Assembly (NCBI GenBank): GCA_030036945.1
Contig: JASHSB010000125.1
Coordinates: forward strand, 1 to 35,055
Origin: Methylovirgula sp.
GTDB taxonomy: Bacteria; Pseudomonadota; Alphaproteobacteria; Rhizobiales; Beijerinckiaceae
Reading direction: 5' to 3'
DNA length: 35,055 nt
Each line of letters starts with the position of its first letter. Position 1 is the stretch's first letter. Below the pieces are notes generated by a model that saw only the letters and a list, made by a program, of their open reading frames with translations, ran no database searches and was not told the DNA's origin. Positions 21,251 to 30,509 of this stretch are shown here, one piece after another. Both the position numbers and the translations under genes were made by a program.

Positions 21251-22048
21251 TCACACATGGCTCGGCGGTTCCTGTGCGGCGGGCGGCGGATCAAACAGTG
21301 GAAAACCCAGAAGCCCGAGCAGAAAGCCGCCGATATGCGCCTGCCAGGCGATCGTCGCGTCGACGAAACCGAGCGGACGGGCGCCGATACCGAAAAGCAG
21401 ATTGGCGACAAACCAGAAGATCAAGAAGAATAGCGCGGTTCGGTTGGTCAACACCGCGCCGAGCCGCAGGGCAGGCTTGCGGTAGGCGAGATTTCGCGGA
21501 TCGGCGAAACCGAACGGAGTGTCAGCCTGAAATACGAATCGTAGCGCCGCGCCCATCGTGCCTGAGACGATCGCCGAAGCGCCGATGACCGGCTGCAGGT
21601 CGTCGATATGGGTGAGAAAATGGACGAGTGCGCCGGCCGCCGCGGTCGCAACGCAAAACAATACGAAACGCAAATTGCCGAAGCGCCGCGCCACCGCCGC
21701 GCCGAACGGGACGAGCCATAGGCAGTTCAATCCGACATGCGCCCAGCTTGCGTGCAGCAAGACATAGGTAACCGGCGTCCACCACAGCGGCCGGCCGTCG
21801 CCAAGAAACAGCTGATCGATCGCAACTTGCGTAGCGCCCGCCGTCTGCGCGGCGTCGAGCGCCCGGGCGATGCGGTCCGGATCGAAGGCGACGGTGAATC
21901 GTCCCGGCACGAAGGCGAAATCAGCGAGGAGCGCCAGGTTTTGCCGGGCCGTCAGGAGTCCGCGCAAAGCATGAATGCCGACAAGCAGGACGATGAGCGC
22001 AACGACCACGGCGGGAATGTTGAAGATCTTCTCGCGTCGGCTTGGCAC
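21251..22048 (-). CDS. rhomboid family intramembrane serine protease (probable GTG start)
   Basis: YVLLHASWAHVGLNCLWLVPFGAAVARRFG, GASAIVSGTMGAALRF (GxSx catalytic), WQAHIGGFLLGLLGFPLF; codon at 22048..22046 is GTG. The track start lies inside prfB and is not credible. Confidence 0.85.
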   Translation of the reverse strand: MPSRREKIFNIPAVVVALIVLLVGIHALRGLLTARQNLALLADFAFVPGRFTVAFDPDRIARALDAAQTAGATQVAIDQLFLGDGRPLWWTPVTYVLLHASWAHVGLNCLWLVPFGAAVARRFGNLRFVLFCVATAAAGALVHFLTHIDDLQPVIGASAIVSGTMGAALRFVFQADTPFGFADPRNLAYRKPALRLGAVLTNRTALFFLIFWFVANLLFGIGARPLGFVDATIAWQAHIGGFLLGLLGFPLFDPPPAAQEPPSHV

Positions 22049-22109
22049 GCCGCATTCCCTTCTCCGCGGCGCGTTCGCGCGGTCGGCACAGGCGGCCCGA
22101 TCGCCGCAA

Positions 22110-23241
22110 TTATTCCACGTCCTCCACCTCAGCCGACCCGCCGCCGTAAACCTTTTGGGCGAGCGCCGCCTCCATGAAGGGCCCAAGCTCGCCGTCGAGC
22201 ACGTCACCCGGCGTCTGCGAGGTGACGCCGGTGCGCAGGTCCTTGACGAGCTGATAGGGCTGAAGAACGTAGGAACGGATCTGATGGCCCCAGCCGATAT
22301 CGGTTTTGGCGGCCTCGGTCGCATTGGCGACGGCTTCTCGTTTTTCCATCTCGCGCTCGTAGAGCCGTGCCCGCAGCATGTTCCACGCCGTCGCCCGGTT
22401 CTTGTGCTGCGAACGCTCGCCTTGGCAGGCGACGACGATGCCGGTCGGAATGTGCGTGATGCGTATCGCCGAATCGGTGGTGTTGACGTGCTGGCCGCCG
22501 GCGCCCGAAGAACGATACGTGTCGATCCGGCAATCCGACTCTTTCACGTCGATGTCGATCTTGTCGTCGATGACCGGATAGACCCAAACGGAAGCGAAAC
22601 TCGTATGCCGGCGCGCGTTCGAGTCGAACGGCGAGATGCGCACCAGCCGGTGCACGCCCGATTCGGTCTTCGCCCAGCCATAGGCATTATGGCCCTTGAC
22701 GAGCAGCGTGCCGGATTTGATGCCCGCCTCCTCGCCCGCCGTCTCCTCGATCATCTCAACCTTGAATTTCTGCCGCTCGGCCCAGCGGATGTACATGCGC
22801 AACAACATGCGCGCCCAATCGCAGCTTTCGGTGCCGCCGGCGCCGGCATGAACCTCGATATAGGCGTCGTTCGAATCGGTCTCACCGGAAAACAAAATCT
22901 CGATCTGTCGGCGCTCGGCCTCGTTTTTGAGCTTTTTAAGCTGCCCGACGGCCTCGGCCTCGGCGCCGACGTCGCCTTCCGCCTCGGCGAGTTCGATCAG
23001 CGTCACCGCGTCTTCGAGCTCAGACTCGAAATGGGCGAGCGAACTTAGCCGATCTTCGAGCTCGGTGCGTTCGCGCATGATCTTCTGCGCTGCGTCGGCG
23101 TTATTCCAGAGATTGGGATCTTCGGCCTTGGCATTCAGTTCCGCGAGCCGGCGCGTGGCGGCATCGACGTCAAAGATGCCTCCTCAGCAATCCCATGGAC
23201 TGCTGGATCGACTGCGTGAGCGCTTCGGCTTCGGCGCGCAT
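22110..23241 (-). CDS. prfB: peptide chain release factor 2, expressed by programmed +1 frameshift
   Basis: ORF1 MRAEAEALTQSIQQSMGLLRRHL from ATG 23241 ends at an in-frame TGA (23172..23170) within AGGAGGCATCTTTGAC. +1 shift gives DVDAATRRLAELNAKAEDPNLWNNADAAQKIMRERTELEDRL..., then VHAGAGGTESCDWARMLLRMY and SSGAGGQHVNTTDSAIRITHIPTG (GGQ). Confidence 0.96.
23170..23187 (-). promoter_or_regulatory. prfB recoding element: internal Shine-Dalgarno plus CTT-TGA-C slippery stop
   Basis: Reverse-strand AGGAGG CAT CTT TGA C, same layout as the classic bacterial prfB site (AGGGGG TAT CTT TGA C). Confidence 0.93.
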
Positions 23242-23346
23242 AAGAGATCCCTTGGGAAACGGGGCGGAATCGCCCGCCGAAAGTAGATAGTGAGTCGCGG
23301 AGGCCCTGTAAACGGGCGCACACCGGCCGTCCGGCCGTTGCAAAAA

Positions 23347-25764
23347 TCAATAAAGGCCGCCCGTGCCGGTTCCGAGCCTTTGATCGGCGTTCGGATCGAC
23401 GGTGAGCGCGCTCGGGCTTTCCGTTCCCGGGGCGCCGTAATTGAACGTGTCGGGCGGCGCGGTGCCGGGCTTGAAGGCTTCGAGGATCGTGCCGGTGCCC
23501 GCGGCGCGAACGCCGGTTTCGTAATCGACCGAAATGAGCTTGATGCCGGGCGGCACGCGGAACGGAACGTCCGGCTTGTCGTTCAGCGCCATCTTCATGA
23601 AGTCGCGGAAGATCGGCGCCGTATAAAGAGCCGCCTGCGCCGAGTCGCCGAGCGAGCGCGGTCGGTCGTAGCCCATGAACACGCCGACCGTCAAATCCGG
23701 CGAGTAGCCGATGAACCATAGGTCCTTGGCGTCGTTGGTCGTGCCAGTCTTGCCGGCCAGATGCTTGCCAACCGCCAGGATCGCCTGGCCGGTGCCGCGC
23801 TGGATGACGCCTTCCATGATCGAAGTGATCTGATAGGCGGTCAAAGGATCGATGACCCGCTCGCGGTTGTCGATCAGCGTCGGCTCGTCCTGATTTTCCC
23901 ATTTCTCCGCATCGCAGCCCTCGCAGATCCGCTGGTCGTGGCGATAGATCGTGTGCCCCCAGCGGTCCTGGATACGGTCGATCAGTGTCGGGATGATCCG
24001 CTTGCCTCCGTTACAGAACATCGAATAGGCGGTGGTCATGCGCATCAACGTGGTCTCGCCGGCGCCGAGCGAAAACGAAAGGTAGGGAGGCAAATCGTCG
24101 TAAACGCCGAAGCGCCGAGCGTATTCGGAAATGAGCGGCATGCCGATGTCGCGCGCCAGGCGCACGGTCATCTGGTTGATCGAATGCTCGACCGCGTAGC
24201 GAAGCGTGTGCGGGCCGCTCGACTTGCCCTCGAAGTTCGCCGGCCGCCACATGCCGAGTCCGGCACCTTGATCGATCTCGACCGGTTCGTCGAGCTCGAT
24301 CGAGGACGGCGTATAGCCGTTGTCGAGCGCCGCGGCGTAGACGAAGGGCTTGAACGAAGACCCGGGCTGGCGCAGCGCCTGCGTCGCGCGGTTGAATTCC
24401 GATTGATCGAAGGAAAATCCGCCGACCATGCTGAAAACGCGGCCGGTGAACGGATCCATGGTGACGATCGCGCCGCTGACTTCCGGAATCTGCCGCAACC
24501 GGTACTGCCCCGGCTTGTCTTGCAAGGGCTCGGCATAGACGACGTCGCCCGGAACCAGCGCGGATCGGGCGCCCTTGCGCGCCCAGCGAAGCCCGACGGG
24601 AACGAGATAGCCCGTTTCCCGGTCGGCGCTGATTTCGCCCGACGGGTCGCGTTTCGGCTGCAGGCCGATGCGCAGCTGTTGATCGTTGCCGTCGAGGACG
24701 ACGGCGAGCCGCCACGGCGCGACGTCGCCCAACGCCGGAACGGCGGCGAGCGGCGGACCCCAATCCTGGCCGATGTCGATGTGCCGCATCGGACCGCGGA
24801 ATCCATGCGCCTCGTCATAGCGCACGAGTCCGTCGACAAGCGCGCGGCGCGCCATGAGCTGCATCTGCGGATCGAGCGTGGCGCGCACCGACAAGCCGCC
24901 TTCGTAGAGTTTCTTCTCGCCATAACGGTCGAGAAGTTCGCGCCGCACTTCCTCCGTGAAATAGCCGGCGGCGTACGCATTCGGCGAAACTACGCGAAGC
25001 GTCACGCCAAGCGGCTCCGCCTTCGCCTTGGCGCCCGCATCCGCGGCGACGTAGCCGTTCTCGACCATCCGGTCGATCACCCAATTGCGCCGCTCGATCG
25101 CTCGATCGTGCTGCAGGAACGGGTGATAATTGTTCGGCGCCTTGGGCAGCGCCGCCAGATAGGCGACTTGCGCGACGTCGAGCTCGTTCACCGACTTGTC
25201 GAAATAATTCAATGCCGCCGCGGCAACCCCGTAGTTGCCGAGTCCGAGATAGATCTCGTTGAGATAGAGCTCGAGAATCTTTTCCTTCGAATAGGTCGCC
25301 TCGATCCGGAAGGCGAGCAGCGCCTCCCTGATCTTGCGCGTGAGATCCCGCTTGGGGGAGAGAAAGAAGTTCTTGGCGACCTGCTGGGTGATGGTCGAGG
25401 CGCCTTGCACGTGGCGCGTACCTTGCAGGAAAACGATCCCGGCGCGGATCATGCCCTCGAAATCGACGCCGGGATGGGTGTAAAAATTCTTGTCCTCGGC
25501 GGAGATGAACGCCTCCTTGACGAGCGGCGGAATGGCCGAGCCCGGCAAATAGAGACGCCGTTCCTTCGCATATTCGGCGAGCAGCGAACCGTCGGCCGCA
25601 TGCACGCGGGTCATGACCGGCGGCTCGTAGTTCTGGAGCTGAGTGTAGTCCGGCAGATCCTGCTCGAACTTCCAGATCACGACTCCGGCGGCGCCGGCGA
25701 CGACGACGAACACGATCGCACACGTCGCGAAGACAAATCCGAGGAACCGGGCGATCAACTGCAT
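23347..25764 (-). CDS. mrcA: penicillin-binding protein 1A (bifunctional GT51/transpeptidase)
   Basis: GT51 motifs AEDKNFYTHPGVDFEG, GASTITQQVAKNFFLS, ILELYLNEIYLG; transpeptidase QPGSSFKPFVYAAALD, HLAGKTGTTNDAKDLWFIGY. Confidence 0.96.
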   Translation of the reverse strand: MQLIARFLGFVFATCAIVFVVVAGAAGVVIWKFEQDLPDYTQLQNYEPPVMTRVHAADGSLLAEYAKERRLYLPGSAIPPLVKEAFISAEDKNFYTHPGVDFEGMIRAGIVFLQGTRHVQGASTITQQVAKNFFLSPKRDLTRKIREALLAFRIEATYSKEKILELYLNEIYLGLGNYGVAAAALNYFDKSVNELDVAQVAYLAALPKAPNNYHPFLQHDRAIERRNWVIDRMVENGYVAADAGAKAKAEPLGVTLRVVSPNAYAAGYFTEEVRRELLDRYGEKKLYEGGLSVRATLDPQMQLMARRALVDGLVRYDEAHGFRGPMRHIDIGQDWGPPLAAVPALGDVAPWRLAVVLDGNDQQLRIGLQPKRDPSGEISADRETGYLVPVGLRWARKGARSALVPGDVVYAEPLQDKPGQYRLRQIPEVSGAIVTMDPFTGRVFSMVGGFSFDQSEFNRATQALRQPGSSFKPFVYAAALDNGYTPSSIELDEPVEIDQGAGLGMWRPANFEGKSSGPHTLRYAVEHSINQMTVRLARDIGMPLISEYARRFGVYDDLPPYLSFSLGAGETTLMRMTTAYSMFCNGGKRIIPTLIDRIQDRWGHTIYRHDQRICEGCDAEKWENQDEPTLIDNRERVIDPLTAYQITSIMEGVIQRGTGQAILAVGKHLAGKTGTTNDAKDLWFIGYSPDLTVGVFMGYDRPRSLGDSAQAALYTAPIFRDFMKMALNDKPDVPFRVPPGIKLISVDYETGVRAAGTGTILEAFKPGTAPPDTFNYGAPGTESPSALTVDPNADQRLGTGTGGLY

Positions 25765-25942
25765 ATGGAATTAGCTCTTTGCAGCCGCCAAATTCACGGC
25801 TCTTTCACGCCTCGCAAGACCGATACGCGACAAAGCCAAGGGCGGTGTCGGGCCGGAACATAATGGGACTGGTGGGGTGCTTTTGTGTTGATAGTTTGAC
25901 AGAGAAGCCCCGCCTCCCCCGCCGGGCCGGCGCGCCGCCAGC

Positions 25943-27244
25943 CTATTTGGCTTGCGCCGGAGCGTCGAGCGCCGTCGCTGTCGGCTGTTTCTCGGCGCCG
26001 AAGGTGCTGCCGCGGACGGCAAAGAAGGCGTCGATCGCCGCCGCGACCCGCGACGAGGTCTGATCGCGCCAACCCGGCGAATTGAGGCACGCGGCGTCCT
26101 CCGCGTTCGACAGATAGCCGAGCTCGATGAGCACCGAGGGTACGTCCGGGGCCTTCAGCACGCGGAAACCCGCGGCGCGTTCTGGATTCTTGTTCAGCCG
26201 CCCCGCAACCTTCCAATAGTTGACGAGCGTACGGGCAAACACATGGCTATAGGTGCGCGTTTCCTGGCGCGTCAGATCGGCGAGAATATCCGAGACGCCG
26301 TTCGCCGCGTCCTTGGCGGCGACTCCCGCGGCCGCGTCCGCCTGGTTCTCTTGCTCGGCGGTACGCGCCGCTTCAGCATCCGTTGCGTGATCCGAGCCGG
26401 TGTAGACGGTCGCCCCCGCGACGTTCGCCGCGTCAGAAATGGAATCGGCATGGATCGAGACGAACAACGCCGCTCCCGAATCCTGCGCGATGCGCACCCG
26501 CTCTGCGAGCGATAGAAACACGTCGCCGTCGCGCGTCATGGCCACTTTGTAATGACCGCTCGCCTTCAGTTTGGCGGCAAGCAATTTCGCGAAATCGAAG
26601 ACAACATTTTTCTCGACGAGGCCGTTGTCGATGGCGCCGCTATCGACGCCGCCGTGGCCCGGGTCGATGACGATAAACGGCAACGCGCTTTTCTCTTGCT
26701 TGACGGGCGAGGCGCGTTCGGTGTCGGCGGCCTCGGCGGCAAGTAGCGAATCGCGTGCGGCGGCGTCGAAGGCGGCGCGGCTGGTCCTGGCGAGTTCGAT
26801 GACCAGACGCGGTTGCGCCGCGTTCGCAACCGTTTGCGCCCGCACGATCCGGGCCGGCGTCGCGAGATCGACGACGATCCGCGACTTGTCAGGCGCGAAA
26901 TGGCCGAAGCGGAACGAGGCAATCAGCGCCTTGTCATTCCCGGGTTTCGGGGCCCCTACCCGAGGATCGATGCGGAAATCGGTGCCCGGCAGGTCGACGA
27001 CGATTCGATCGGGCGTAGAAAGGACAAAGAAGGTCGCCGCCACCGGCCGCGTCACATCGAAGGTAAGTCTCGCGAGATCGGGGCCGTTTTCGAGCTTGAC
27101 CGCGGTTGCGGCCGCAGGACCGGCGGGGGGCTGATTTTCGGCCGCGCCACGCGTCGCAAACAGAGCCACGAAGCTCAGACTTACTAAGAGCATAGCTAGC
27201 TTGGCGGAAGCCGAAAGCGATGCGCCGGAAGGGTGCTCTGCCAT
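25943..27244 (-). CDS. N-acetylmuramoyl-L-alanine amidase (AMIN + Amidase_3)
   Basis: Internal start MAEHPSGASLSASAKLAMLLVSLSFVALFATRGAA; VIDPGHGGVDSGAIDNGLVEKNVVFDFAKLLAAKL, FVSIHADSI, VPSVLIELGYLSNAEDA. Confidence 0.94.
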   Translation of the reverse strand: MAEHPSGASLSASAKLAMLLVSLSFVALFATRGAAENQPPAGPAAATAVKLENGPDLARLTFDVTRPVAATFFVLSTPDRIVVDLPGTDFRIDPRVGAPKPGNDKALIASFRFGHFAPDKSRIVVDLATPARIVRAQTVANAAQPRLVIELARTSRAAFDAAARDSLLAAEAADTERASPVKQEKSALPFIVIDPGHGGVDSGAIDNGLVEKNVVFDFAKLLAAKLKASGHYKVAMTRDGDVFLSLAERVRIAQDSGAALFVSIHADSISDAANVAGATVYTGSDHATDAEAARTAEQENQADAAAGVAAKDAANGVSDILADLTRQETRTYSHVFARTLVNYWKVAGRLNKNPERAAGFRVLKAPDVPSVLIELGYLSNAEDAACLNSPGWRDQTSSRVAAAIDAFFAVRGSTFGAEKQPTATALDAPAQAK

Positions 27245-27322
27245 TTTCGGCAATTCCTCTGGCCCGCCGGCCGCCCAGATCGCGCGAACGCAGAATGAAT
27301 CTCGACGGTTAACGCAAAATGA

Positions 27323-27368
27323 CCATGCCAGAAGAAGGCATGGATCTCTGTTGCCAATCGGCAACAGA
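27323..27368. other. two tandem perfect hairpins in the amidase-rne intergenic region
   Basis: CCATGCC-agaagaa-GGCATGG (27323-27343) and TCTGTTGCC-aatc-GGCAACAGA (27347-27368), separated by 3 nt. Confidence 0.6.
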
Positions 27369-27476
27369 ACGCTGAAAACTTGCCAAATCCATAGGCAACC
27401 CGATACAAGGGCAATGTTCGGGTTGATGCAGGATCGCGTGATCCGCAGGAATTTCGGGCTTTCCGCACGTTCCGGC

Positions 27477-27507
27477 CGCTCTCGCAGCGGCGACATTTGC
27501 GAGAGCG
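27477..27507. other. perfect 10-bp inverted repeat upstream of rne
   Basis: CGCTCTCGCA-gcggcgacatt-TGCGAGAGCG. Confidence 0.6.
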
Positions 27508-27840
27508 CGTCCGAACGGCACGCGGTGTGCCGCCGCCACCCCGAATGGAAGTTTTCGACAGGCTCCGCTTGCGGAAGCCAGTGCGCGGGTCACGAAAATA
27601 TGCTCTGCCCATCGGATCATCCCCAAAGCTTCGTGCCTGCGTCGTCGAGTTTGGATACCCATGCCGGCGCCCGGTTTTCTGACCCGGCGCTCTACCGCGC
27701 ATTCGCCTCTCGCGAATCGCGCGCCTTTCATCACCTTTTGCGAATGGCGCCGTCGGCGCCGCTACGTCGTCCCCCGGCCTCTTTGGTGAGCGCCATTGAC
27801 GGCGGCGGCCCGGCGGAGGCCGCGCCTCAACGAGTTTCAC

Positions 27841-30453
27841 ATGCCCAACAAAATGCTCATCGATGCTTCCCACCCCGAGGAAACCCGGGTGGTCGTGTTG
27901 CGCGGCAATCGTGTCGAGGAATTCGACTTCGAGTCGGCGGATAGGCGCCAACTCCGCGGCAATATCTATCTCGCCAAAGTCACGCGCGTAGAACCTTCGC
28001 TGCAGGCGGCGTTCGTCGACTACGGCGGCAATCGCCACGGTTTCCTCGCCTTTTCGGAAATTCACCCGGATTATTATCAGATCCCGGTCTCGGACCGTCA
28101 GGAGCTCCTTCAGGAGGACGCGGCCGCGCACCGCGAGGACGAGGAAGAGGATCGCAGGCGCAGCCGCCGGCGCCGGCCGCGCGGCGAGCGCGCCGAAAAG
28201 CGGCGCGGCAACGACGACGAACGGATCGCCGATACGCGCCCGGCCGAGTTCGAAAGCGCCGAGCGCGAGCTCGAAACGCCGCAACATGCATTGGAAGACG
28301 CCGGATACCGGCCCGAACCGTCGGCCGAACCGGCATCGGAGCATCAGCTTCCATCGGATGATGTTGCGCCTCTCCGCGACACCAGCGAGGACATCGTAGC
28401 GACGCCGATGGCAGGCGACGACACGCCCGTGGCCAAAGAAAGCGCCGAGTCGGAAGCGGAACCGCGTCGGCTCGCGCTGGATCCGGAAGGGTTCGCGATC
28501 GTAGAAGACGAACCGAGGGACGCCGAATCGGCCGAGGCTCGGGTCCGCGAGAAATCCGAAGAAGGCGAGGACGACGAACAGATCGAACAGCTCGGCGGCG
28601 ACGCGATGGAAGAAGTTCCGACGCGAACGTACCGTTCGCGTCGTCAGTACAAAATCCAGGAAGTCATCAAACGCCGCCAGGTTTTGCTAGTCCAAGTCGT
28701 GAAGGAAGAGCGCGGCAACAAAGGCGCCGCGCTTACGACGTATCTTTCGCTCGCCGGCCGCTACTCGGTGCTGATGCCGAATACGGCGCGGGGCGGCGGC
28801 ATTTCCCGCAAGATCACCGACGCGACCGATCGGCAGCGGCTGAAGGTCATTGCGCAGGATCTCGAGGTGCCGGAAGGAATGGGCGTCATTCTGCGCACCG
28901 CGGGTGCGTCGCGTACCAAGGCGGAAGTGAAACGCGACTTCGAATATCTGCTGCGCATGTGGGAGACGGTGCGCGAGATGACGTTGAAGTCCACCGCTCC
29001 GACGCTCGTCTACGAGGAAGGCTCGCTGATCAAGCGCGCCATCCGCGATCTCTACAACAAGGACATCGACGAAGTGACCGTCTCGGGCGACGCCGCTTAC
29101 CGCGAGGCCAAGGAGTTCATGCGCATGCTCATGCCGAGCCATGCCAAGAACGTCCACCTGTATCGCGATCCGCAGCCGATCTTCGCCAAATCTGGAGTCG
29201 AGGCGCAGCTCGACGCCATGTTCGCAAATCAGGTTACGTTGAAATCGGGCGGCTATCTGGTCATCAACCAGACAGAAGCGTTGGTCGCCATCGACGTAAA
29301 CTCGGGACGTTCGACGCGCGAGCACGACATCGAGGACACCGCGCTGCGCACCAATCTCGAAGCGGCAGACGAAGTCGCCCGGCAGTTGCGGCTGCGCGAT
29401 CTCGCTGGGCTGATTGTCGTCGATTTCATCGACATGGAAGAGAACCGCAACAACCGCGCTGTCGAGCGGCGGACGAAGGAGGCGCTGAAGAACGACCGGG
29501 CGCGCATTCAGATCGGCCGGATTTCGCATTTCGGCCTTCTCGAAATGTCGCGGCAGCGGATCAGAACCGGCGTTCTTGAAGGCTCAACTGTCATCTGTCC
29601 GCATTGCGGCGGCTCGGGAATGGTGCGCGCCACCTCGTCGGTCGCGCTGCACGTGCTGCGCCTGCTCGAAGACGCGCTGATCAAAAGCGCCGCGCATAAC
29701 ATCACGTTGCGCACGCGCTCCGAAGTGGCGCTCTACATTCTCAATCAGAAGCGCGCCAACCTGCGCGACCTCGAACAGCGTTTCGGCGTCGGCATCACCA
29801 TCATGGCGGACGATTCGCTGACCGGCACGGCCTATCACGCGATGGAACGCGGCGAGCCGGCGACCGGCGTGGTAGAACCGCGCCTCGACACGCCGCATCC
29901 CGCCGAAGACGCGGAACCCGATGGCGAGGAATATTCCGAGGAAGCCGAGCCGCCCGAGCGCAACGCCGAGAGCGGCGAAGACGAAGGCGCGCGGCGCAAA
30001 CGCCGCCGCCGCCGGCGGCGCGGGCGCGACGGCGAGAGATCATCTGCGGCAGCCCCTCCCGCGACGCAGCCGTCGGACGACGCTTTGGCGCTGGTCGCCG
30101 GAATCGGCGCGTTCGGCGAGCGGCAAACGCAAGACGAGCGCGAGGCGCCGAAACGGGATGGCGGGCGCCGGCGGCGGTCGCGGCGTCGAGGCCGCGGCGG
30201 CAGAGCGCAAGCGGAAACGGGCCGCAATGCGCCGGCCGACGCGGAAGCGCCGCGCCATTCGGCGGTAGAGGGGGCGCAGCCGCCCGCGCTGGTCACCGAA
30301 TCGCGCCGTGCGGAGCTGGCAAAAACGGCGCCCGTCGAACCGCCGGCGGTAGAGCCGCGCGGCGAGGCGGCGGAGCCCGGCGAGGCGCCCGATCCAAACC
30401 GTCCGAAGCGAACCGGCTGGTGGCAGCGCGCCAAGGCGAGTCTCGGCAGTTAA
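27841..30453 (+). CDS. rne: ribonuclease E
   Basis: MPNKMLIDASHPEETRVVVLRGNRVEEFDFES, split S1 region, LVAIDVNSGRSTREHDIEDTALRTNLEAADEVARQLRLRDLAGLIVVDFIDME, zinc-link CPHCGGSG; long Arg/acidic disordered tail. Confidence 0.96.
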   Translation: MPNKMLIDASHPEETRVVVLRGNRVEEFDFESADRRQLRGNIYLAKVTRVEPSLQAAFVDYGGNRHGFLAFSEIHPDYYQIPVSDRQELLQEDAAAHREDEEEDRRRSRRRRPRGERAEKRRGNDDERIADTRPAEFESAERELETPQHALEDAGYRPEPSAEPASEHQLPSDDVAPLRDTSEDIVATPMAGDDTPVAKESAESEAEPRRLALDPEGFAIVEDEPRDAESAEARVREKSEEGEDDEQIEQLGGDAMEEVPTRTYRSRRQYKIQEVIKRRQVLLVQVVKEERGNKGAALTTYLSLAGRYSVLMPNTARGGGISRKITDATDRQRLKVIAQDLEVPEGMGVILRTAGASRTKAEVKRDFEYLLRMWETVREMTLKSTAPTLVYEEGSLIKRAIRDLYNKDIDEVTVSGDAAYREAKEFMRMLMPSHAKNVHLYRDPQPIFAKSGVEAQLDAMFANQVTLKSGGYLVINQTEALVAIDVNSGRSTREHDIEDTALRTNLEAADEVARQLRLRDLAGLIVVDFIDMEENRNNRAVERRTKEALKNDRARIQIGRISHFGLLEMSRQRIRTGVLEGSTVICPHCGGSGMVRATSSVALHVLRLLEDALIKSAAHNITLRTRSEVALYILNQKRANLRDLEQRFGVGITIMADDSLTGTAYHAMERGEPATGVVEPRLDTPHPAEDAEPDGEEYSEEAEPPERNAESGEDEGARRKRRRRRRRGRDGERSSAAAPPATQPSDDALALVAGIGAFGERQTQDEREAPKRDGGRRRRSRRRGRGGRAQAETGRNAPADAEAPRHSAVEGAQPPALVTESRRAELAKTAPVEPPAVEPRGEAAEPGEAPDPNRPKRTGWWQRAKASLGS

Positions 30454-30509
30454 GCGCGACATCGTCGTACCCGGCAGCTTGAGCCAGGCGAGGAACTGGC
30501 GCCGATTCC

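Noticed and set aside
21251-22324. Extended rhomboid ORF start at 22324
   Set aside because: First ~90 residues overlap prfB out of frame and are Arg/Ser-rich; GTG at 22048 is a better start.
23320-23345. CGGCCG-tc-CGGCCG inverted repeat between prfB and mrcA as a terminator
   Set aside because: Loop too short, core is self-palindromic, and no U tract follows on the mrcA strand.
23761-25863. 700-aa plus-strand ORF opposite mrcA
   Set aside because: Antisense to a clear PBP1A gene in high-GC DNA; Arg/Asp/Val-rich composition typical of mirror ORFs, no recognisable motif.
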